DNA from: Apostichopus japonicus
Lineage: Eukaryota; Echinodermata; Holothuroidea; Aspidochirotida; Stichopodidae
Direction of reading: 5' to 3'
NCBI RefSeq assembly: GCF_037975245.1
Contig: NC_092565.1
Span: forward strand, 11,772,499 to 11,836,498
Length of the DNA: 64,000 bases
The translations under genes and the position numbers were made by a program. Position 1 is the first letter of the stretch; every line of letters starts with the position of its first letter. The notes under the pieces are model-generated. The model was not told the origin of the DNA and made no database searches. It worked only from the letters and a program-made list of their open reading frames with translations. Below are positions 57,302-64,000 of this stretch, piece by piece.

Positions 57302-57919
57302 AGAAGAGAGAGAAGAGAGAGAGAGAGAAGAGGAGAGATGAAAGGGAGAAGAGAGAAGGCTTCTCGCGTTGCTTGGTGGATGGCACGAGTGTCATGCGAC
57401 CTGGCGGAGGGTAGAGCGGCAGGCCGAAGGCGACGGCAGGCCGGCCCGATTCACCCGCAGAGATCTGGATCTCGTTCGAGAATTCGAGATCTCGTGGGGG
57501 ACAGTCGGGAGGGGCAGTCGAACAGAGAGAAAGGAGGGAGAAGGGAGAAGATGAGAGATGAGAGAGAAAGGAGTAGTGAGAAGGTAGAAGGCTTGTCGTG
57601 TTTTTTGTTGGTTGGCACAAGTGTCATGAGAGAAAGGAGAGATGATAGAGAAGGGAGAAGAGAGAAGGCTTCTCGCGTTGCTTGGTGATTGGCACGAGTG
57701 TCATGCGACCGGGCGGAGGGCAGAGTCGCAGGCCGAAGGCCGAAGGCGACGGCCGGCCGGCCCGATTCACCCACAGAGATCATCGGTCTCGTTCTAAGTT
57801 TCGAGATCTCTTGGGGGGTAGTCTGGAGGGGTAGTCGAGTCGATCCGATACTCGAGAAGGCCTTCAATATCTGTCGTATGTGTATAAATGTCATGGTTGG
57901 ACTCGTGCAAGATATATCC

Positions 57920-57961
57920 GGGAGCAACCCCGACACTCCTCTGAAAATACGGGTTGCTCCC
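57920..57961 (+). other. Orphan hairpin
   Basis: Same spacer-tail continuation as at 446; flanked by private changes gttctaagtttcg and gtctggagggg upstream. Confidence 0.85.
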
Positions 57962-59035
57962 AGGTGAGAAGGTCGATTGTGTGGTCGATGGCACGAGTGT
58001 CATGCGACCGGGCGAGGGCCGAGTATTTAGCCGACGGTGACGGTGACACTCGCCCCGTGAGCAGAAGATTCTTTCGTGCATATTATCTACAAACCCAGAT
58101 ATTGAGCTTTTTCATCCGCAAAACCCCCGGTGGAGAAGAGAGAAGAGAGAGAAGAGAAGAGAAGAGAGATGAAAGGGAGAAGAGAGAAGGCTTCTCGCGT
58201 TGCTTGGTGGATGGCACGAGTGTCATGCGACCTTGCGGAGGGTAGAGCGACAGGCCGAAGGCGACGGCAGGCCGTCCCGATTTACCCGCAGAGATCTGGA
58301 TCTCGTTCGAGAATTCGAGATCTCGTGGGGGACAGTCGGGAGGAGCAGTCGAACAGATAGAAAGGAGAAGGGAGAGATGAGAGAGAAAGGAGAAGTGAGA
58401 AGGGAGAATGCTTCTCGTGTTTTTTGTTGGTTGGCACAAGTGTCATGAGAGAAAGGAGAGATGATAGAGAAGGGAGAAGAGAAAAGGCTTCTCGCGTTGC
58501 TTGGTGGATGGCACGAGTGTCATGCGACCTGGCGGAGGGTAGAGCGGCAGGCCGAAGGCGATGGCAGGCCGGCCCGATTCACCCGCAGAGATTTGGATCT
58601 CGTTCGAGAATTCGAGATCTCGTGGGGGACAGTCGGGAGGGGCAGTCGAACAGAGAGAAAGGACAAGGGAGAGATGAGAGATGAGAGAGAAAGGAGAAGG
58701 GAGAAGGCTTCTCGTGTTTTTTGTTGGTTGGCACAAGTGTCATGAGAGAAAGGAGAGATGCTATTGAAGGGAGAAGAGAGAAGGCTTCTCGCGTTGCTTG
58801 GTGATTGGCACGAGTGTCATGCGACCGGGCGGAGGGCAGAGTCGCAGGCCGAAGGCCGAAGGCGACGGCCGGCCGGCCTGATTCACCCACAGAGATCATC
58901 GGTCTCGTTCGAAGTTTCGAGATCTCTTGGGGGGTAGTCGGGAGGGGTAGTCGAGTCGATCCGATACTCGAGAAGGCCTTCAATATCTGTCGTATGTGTA
59001 TAAATGTCATGGTTGGACTCGTGCAAGATATATCC

Positions 59036-59574
59036 GGGAGCAACCCCGACACTCCTCTGAAAATACGGGTTGCTCCCAGGTGAGAAGGTCGATTGTGTGG
59101 TCGATGGCACGAGTGTCATGCGACCGGGCGAGGGCCGAGTGTTTAGCCGACGGTGACGGCAGGCCGCCCGATGGAGAAACGGTCAGATATCGAGCTTTCA
59201 TCACGGGACCCGTTCGGGCTTGTTGCCGTTGCTGCGACCATGTGTTGCACTCGGCGCTCTGTACGGGCTTTTTCATCCAAGCAACGAATGCACGCTCGAG
59301 GCGTGCGATTGCTCTCCTCTATAACAGTGGACGAGCCGTCGCCCTCCCGCGTCGCTTCGAACCGGTCCCGTGTCCAAGGCGGGACCACTGCGACTCCTCT
59401 CGAAACGACCCAGTCGACTCGGGTAGAGATATACACCTCGAGAATCCCTTCGGGCGGTTCTTCGATCACTGTACCGTAATAGCACGGCATCGAAGGTTGA
59501 GGATTGAGAGAGAAAGGGGAGTGCGAGAGCGACTCCAGGATGGCGAACGGGCCTAGCCCGGTTCCGTCGACCGT
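59036..59574 (+). other. 5'ETS-like cassette with leading hairpin
   Basis: 539 nt; ETS block from 59170. Private change gagtgtttagcc. Confidence 0.65.
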
Positions 59575-59751
59575 TACCTGGTTGATCCTGCCAGTAGTCA
59601 TATGCTTGTCTCGAAGATTAAGCAATGCACGGCTAAGTACAATCCTGAACATACAAGAGAAACTGCAGATGGCTCATTAGATCAGTTATGGTTTATTGGA
59701 GAAAGTCTTATACCATGGATAACTGTGGTAATTCTAGAGCTTATACTAATG
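59575..59751 (+). pseudogene. Truncated 18S rRNA 5' head
   Basis: Full-length head form. The A unit after it is the gcgaccttgcgg type, unlike the gcgaccgggcgg type after most heads. Confidence 0.93.
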
Positions 59752-59885
59752 AGAGAGAAAGGAAAAGGGAGAAGAGAGAAGGCTTCTCGCGTTGCTTGGT
59801 GGATGGCACGAGTGTCATGCGACCTTGCGGAGGGTAGAGCGGCAGGCCGAAGGCGACGGCAGGCCGGCCCGATCCACCCGCAGAG

Positions 59886-60790
59886 ATGAGAGAGAAAGGA
59901 GAATGGAGAGATCTACAAACCCAGATATTGAGCTTTTTCATCCGCAGAACCCCCGGTGGAGAAGAGAGAGAAGAGAGAGAAGAGAGAAGAAGAGATGAGA
60001 GGAGAGATGAAAGGGAGAAGAGAGAAGGCTTCTCGCGTTGCTTGGTGGATGGCACGAGTGTCATGCGACCTGGCAGAGGGTAGAGCGGCAGGCCGAAGGC
60101 GACGACAGACCGGCCCGATTCACCCGCAGAGATCTGGATCTCGTTCGAGAATTCGAGATCTCGTGGGGGGCAGTCGGGAGTGGCAGTCGATCAGAGAGAA
60201 AGGAGAAGGGAGAGATGAGAGAGAAAGGAGAAGGGAGAAGAGAGAAGGCTTCTCGTGTTTTTTGGTGGTTGGCACAAGTGTTATGAGAGAAAGGAGAGAT
60301 GAGAGAGAAAGGAGAAGGGAAAAGAGAGAAGGCTTCTCGTGTTGTTCGGTGGATGGCACAAGTGTCATGAGAGAAAGGAGAACGGAGGGATGAGAGATGA
60401 GAGAGAAAGGAGAAGGGAGAAGAGAGTGGGCTTATCGCGTTGCTTGGTGGATGGCAAGAGTGTCATGCGACCTGGCAGAGTGGCGGGTCGATGGCGACGG
60501 CAGGCACTCCGGCCCGATGCATCCGCAGAACCCCCGGTGGCGAAGAGAGAAGAGAGAGAGAGGAGAGATGAAAGGGAGAAGAGAGAAGGCTTCTCGCGTT
60601 GCTTGGTGGATGGCACGAGTGTCATGCGACCTGGCGGAGGGTAGAGCGGCAGGCCGAAGGCGACGGCAGGCCGGCCCGATTCACCCGCAGAGATCTGGAT
60701 CTCGTTCGAGAATTCGAGATCTCGTGGGGGACAGTCGGGAGGGGCAGTCGATCAGAGAGAAAGGAGAAGGGAGAGATGAGAGATGAGAGA
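59886..60790 (+). repeat. Isolated copy of the 4.08-5.01 kb segment of the higher-order repeat
   Basis: The block order matches 4083-5006 and 11760-12683: the unusual fusion of an A unit to atctacaaaccc, an aagaagagatgag tract, three short A units with cacaagtgtcatg, then the gcactccggcccgatgcatccg unit. The offset drifts from ~55,803 to 55,780 through small deletions. The rest of the 7.7-kb repeat is absent here. Confidence 0.75.
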
Positions 60791-61137
60791 GAAAGGAGAA
60801 GGGAGAAGGCTTCTCGTGTTTTTTGTTGGTTGGCACAAGTGTCATGAGAGAAAGGAGAGATGCTATTGAAGGGAGAAGAGAGAAGGCTTCTCGTGTTGCT
60901 TGGTGATTGGCACGAGTGTCATGCGACCGGGCGGAGGGCAGAGTCGCAGGCCGAAGGCCGAAGGCGACGGCCGGCCGGCCCGAATCACCCACAGAGATCA
61001 TCGGTCTCGTTCGAAGTTTCGAGATCTCGTGGGGGGTAGTCGGGAGGGGTAGTCGAGTCGATCCGATACTCGAGAAGGCCTTCAATATCTGTCGTATGTG
61101 CATAAATGTCATCGTTGGACTCGTGCAAGATATATCC

Positions 61138-61677
61138 GGGAGCAACCCCGACACTCCTCTGAAAATACGGGTTGCTCCCAGGTGAAGAAGGTCGATTGTG
61201 TGGTCGATGGCACGAGTGTCATGCGACCGGGCGAGGGCCGAGTATTTAGCCGACGGTGACGGCAGGCCGCCCGATGGAGAAACGGTCAGATATCGAGCTT
61301 TCATCACGGGACCCGTTCGGGCTTGTTGCCGTTGCTGCGACCATGTGTTGCACTCGGCGCTCTGTACGGGCTTTTTCATCCAAGCAACGAATGCACGCTC
61401 GAGGCGTGCGATTGCTCTCCTCTATAACAGTGGACGAGCCGTCGCCCTCCCGCGTCGCTTCGAACCGGTCCCGTGTCCAAGGCGGGACCACTGCGACTCC
61501 TCTCGAAACGACCCAGTCGACTCGGGTAGAGATATACACCTCGAGAATCCCTTCGGGCGGTTCTTCGATCACTGTACCGTAATAGCACGGCATCGAAGGT
61601 TGAGGATTGAGAGAGAAAGGGGAGTGCGAGAGCGACTCCAGGATGGCGAACGGGCCTAGCCCGGTTCCGTCGACCGT
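61138..61677 (+). other. 5'ETS-like cassette with leading hairpin
   Basis: 540 nt because of one extra A after the hairpin (caggtgaagaagg); ETS block from 61273. The sequence before it has gtgcataaatg and gtcatcgttgg. Confidence 0.65.
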
Positions 61678-61854
61678 TACCTGGTTGATCCTGCCAGTAG
61701 TCATATGCTTGTCTCGAAGATTAAGCAATGCACGGCTAAGTACAATCCTGAACATACAAGAGAAACTGCAGATGGCTCATTAGATCAGTTATGGTTTATT
61801 GGAGAAAGTCTTATACCATGGATAACTGTGGTAATTCTAGAGCTTATACTAATG
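61678..61854 (+). pseudogene. Truncated 18S rRNA 5' head
   Basis: Full-length head form, last one inside the window. The next ETS-like block (63618) is cut by the window end shortly before its 18S start. Confidence 0.93.
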
Positions 61855-62082
61855 AGAGAGAAAGGAAAAGGGAGAAGAGAGAAGGCTTCTCGCGTTGCTT
61901 GGTGGATGGCACGAGTGTCATGCGACCGGGCGGAGGGCAGAGTCGTAGGCCGAAGGCGACGGCAGGCCGGCCCGATCCACCCACAGAGATGAGAGAGAAA
62001 GTAGAATGGAGAGATGAAGAATGAGAGAGGAAGGAGAAGAGAGAAGGCTTCTCGCGTTGCTTGGTGGATGGCACGAGTGTCA

Positions 62083-62341
62083 TATATGAAGCTTTCGCGG
62101 ACGGGAGTCCACCCGAGACTCGAAAAGGCTCCTTGCCTGTGGTGCGTAAATATTTTTGCACGTCTAGACTCTTGCTGGCCTTCTCGGTAGGGTCAGCCGT
62201 CGTTTCATCGCGACCATGTGTTGCAACTCGGCGCTCAGAGCGGGGGTTTTCACCCACTCGCCCCGTGAGCAGAAGGTTCTTTCGTGCATATTATCTACAC
62301 ACCCAGATATTGAGCTTTTTCATCCGCAGAACCCCCGGTGG
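62083..62341 (+). repeat. Second half of a spacer block
   Basis: Begins at atgaagctttcgcgg after an A unit; lacks the first element and C tract. Confidence 0.85.
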
Positions 62342-62603
62342 AGAAGAGAGAGAAGAGAGAGAGAGAGAAGAGAAGAGAGGAGAGATGAAAGGGAGAAGAG
62401 AGAAGGCTTCTCGCGTTGCTTGGTGGATGGCACGAGTGTCATGCGACCGGGCGGAGGGCAGAGTCGTAGGCCGAAGGCGACGGCATTCCGGCCCGATCCA
62501 CCCGCAGAGATGAGAGAGAAAGTAGAATGGAGAGATGAAGAATGAGAGAGGAAGGAGAAGAGAGAAGGCTTCTCGCGTTGCTTGGTGGATGGCACGAGTG
62601 TCA

Positions 62604-62862
62604 TATATAAAGCTTTCACGGACGGGAGTCCACCCGAGACTCGAAAAGGCTCCTTGCCTGTGGTGCGTAAATATTTTTGCACGTCTAGACTCTTGCTGGC
62701 CTTCTCGGTAGGGTCAGCCGTCGTTTCATCGCGACCATGTGTTGCAACTCGGCGCTCAGAGCGGGGGTTTTCACCCACTCGCCCCGTGAGCAGAAGGTTC
62801 TTTCGTGCATATTATCTACAAACCCAGATATTGAGCTTTTTCATCCGCAGAACCCCCGGTGG
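62604..62862 (+). repeat. Second half of a spacer block
   Basis: 521-bp duplicate of 62083; its end reads ccggtggtgaag instead of ccggtggagaag. Confidence 0.85.
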
Positions 62863-63484
62863 TGAAGAGAGAGAGAAGAGAGAGAGAGAGAAGAGAAGAG
62901 AGGAGAGATGAAAGGGAGAAGAGAGAAGGCTTCTCGCGTTGCTTGGTGGATGGCACGAGTGTCATGCGACCTTGCGGCGGGTAGAGCGGCAGGCCGAAGG
63001 CGACGGCAGGCCGGCCCGATTCACCCGCAGAGATCTGGATCTCGTTCGAGAATTCGAGATCTCGTGGGGGACAGTCGGGAGGGGCAGTCGATCAGAGAGA
63101 AAGGAGAAGGGAGAGATGAGAGATGAGAGAGAAAGGAGAAGTGAGAAGGGAGAAGGCTTCTCGTGTTTTTTGTTGGTTGGCACAAGTGTCATGAGAGAAA
63201 GTAGAGATGATAGAGAAGGGCGAAGAGAGAAGGCTTCTCGCGTTGCTTGGTGATTGGCACGAGTGTCATGCGACCGGGCGGAGGGCAGAGTCGAAGGCCG
63301 AAGGCCGAAGGCGACGGCCGGCCGGCCCGATTCACCCACAGAGATCATCGGTCTCGTTCGAAGTTTCGAGATCTCGTGGGGGGTAGTCGGGAGGGGTAGT
63401 CGAGTCGATCCGATACTCGAGAAGGCCTTCAATATCTGTCGTATGTGCATAAATGTCATGGTTGGACTCGTGCAAGATATATCC

Positions 63485-64000
63485 GGGAGCAACCCCGACA
63501 CTCCTCTGAAAATACGGGTTGCTCCAGGTGAGAAGGTCGATTGTGTGGTCGATGGCACGAGTGTCATGCGACCGGGCGAGGGCCGAGTATTTAGCCGACG
63601 GTGACGGCAGGCCGCCCGATGGAGAAACGGTCAGATATCGAGCTTTCATCACGGGACCCGTTCGGGCTTGTTGCCGTTGCTGCGACCATGTGTTGCACTC
63701 GGCGCTCTGTACGGGCTTTTTCATCCAAGCAACGAATGCACGCTCGAGGCGTGCGATTGCTCTCCTCTATAACAGTGGACGAGCCGTCGCCCTCCCGCGT
63801 CGCTTCGAACCGGTCCCGTGTCCAAGGCGGGACCACTGCGACTCCTCTCGAAACGACCCAGTCGACTCGGGTAGAGATATACACCTCGAGAATCCCTTCG
63901 AGCGGTTCTTCGATCACTGTACCGTAATAGCACGGCATCGAAGGTTGAGGATTGAGAGAGAAAGGGGAGTGCGAGAGCGACTCCAGGATGGCGAACGGGC
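63485..64000 (+). other. 5'ETS-like cassette, cut by window end
   Basis: Hairpin right arm has lost one C (gttgctcc-agg), the only copy with a damaged arm. ETS block from 63618, with cttcgagcgg. The window stops at gcgaacgggc, ~20 bases before the expected 18S start. Confidence 0.65.

Larger units (their letters stand above)
61870..62911 (+). repeat. 521-bp tandem duplication
   Basis: Copies 61870-62390 and 62391-62911. In both, an A unit breaks at gtgtcat and jumps into atgaagctttcgcgg of the spacer block, losing its first half including the poly-C tract. Copy 2 has tatataaagctttcacgg and gcattccggcc as differences. Confidence 0.85.
1..64000. repeat. rDNA-spacer-derived repeat array covering the whole window
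   Basis: Every stretch of the window is made of four recurring blocks: the GA-rich subrepeat A, promoter-like B, poly-C spacer C, and the hairpin/ETS/18S-head cassette D. Stretches not listed separately are tandem A subrepeats. Each A unit has a purine-only tract (gagagaaaggagaaggg and variants), the core aaggcttctcgcgttg, a segment with gtgtcatgcgac, a CG-rich segment (ggcaggccggcccgat) and the dyad GATCTCG-ttcgagaatt-CGAGATC. Counting gtgtcatgcgac in the first 5.5 kb gives 14, hence well over a hundred in the window by extrapolation. Presence of 18S 5' termini in one orientation ties the array to ribosomal DNA. No 5.8S, 28S or 18S sequence beyond ~177 nt is seen, and no telomeric repeat or transposon protein. 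Confidence 0.85.

Noticed and set aside
1-64000. CRISPR array or bacterial repeat region
   Set aside because: Repeat units are hundreds of bases, there are no unique spacers of constant length, and the 18S 5' end is eukaryotic.
1-64000. R1/R2-type rDNA retrotransposons or other mobile elements
   Set aside because: These insert in 28S, which is absent here. No reverse transcriptase, transposase, terminal repeats or target-site duplications were seen.

Overview
This 64-kb window contains no recognisable protein gene, tRNA, complete rRNA gene, transposon or CRISPR array. It is a eukaryotic, almost entirely repetitive region built from pieces of ribosomal DNA: intergenic spacer, promoter-like segments, 5' external transcribed spacer (5'ETS)-like sequence and the first ~177 nt of the 18S rRNA gene. 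Everything is oriented 18S 5'->3' on the + strand. The identification rests on the eukaryotic SSU 5' terminus (tacctggttgatcctgccag, then tagtcatatgcttgtctc), found 17 times and each time cut off at the same place. The host looks metazoan. An arthropod is plausible because of a recurrent TATATATGAGGGG motif resembling arthropod RNA polymerase I start regions, but I cannot name the organism.

Four building blocks alternate. (A) A GA-rich subrepeat of roughly 200-250 bp: a purine-only tract, an 'aaggcttctcgcgttg' core, a CG-rich stretch and a GATCTCG...CGAGATC dyad. It occurs more than a hundred times by extrapolation. (B) A promoter-like segment with TATATATGAGGGGGG, 19 copies. (C) A ~410-bp spacer block with a variable poly-C tract, about 35 full or partial copies. 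(D) A ~539-bp cassette that starts with a perfect 11-bp hairpin, continues through an ETS-like block and runs directly into the truncated 18S head; 17 copies, plus 7 orphan hairpins.

Layout. About 1-17.7 kb is a 7,677-bp higher-order repeat: a first copy shortened by 2,183 bp, one full copy (5495-13171) and the start of a third. About 18.6-26.9 kb holds four tandem units of 1.85-2.18 kb, each with one cassette and no promoter motif. From 27 to 51 kb there is a mosaic of nested tandem duplications (1,011, 496, 3,250 and 970 bp), plus a segment at 29.0-31.4 kb that reappears at 48.6-51.05 kb. The final part (51-64 kb) has cassettes interspersed with subrepeats, a partial copy of the 4-5 kb region near 60 kb, and a 521-bp tandem duplication. 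The window ends about 20 bp before the next 18S start.

Interpretation (inference). This is either a very long rDNA intergenic spacer or an rDNA-derived satellite detached from functional rDNA. It evolves by unequal exchange and conversion, as shown by private variants shared between neighbouring copies. The many open frames on both strands are shadows of purine-rich repeats with few stop codons; none has protein-like features.
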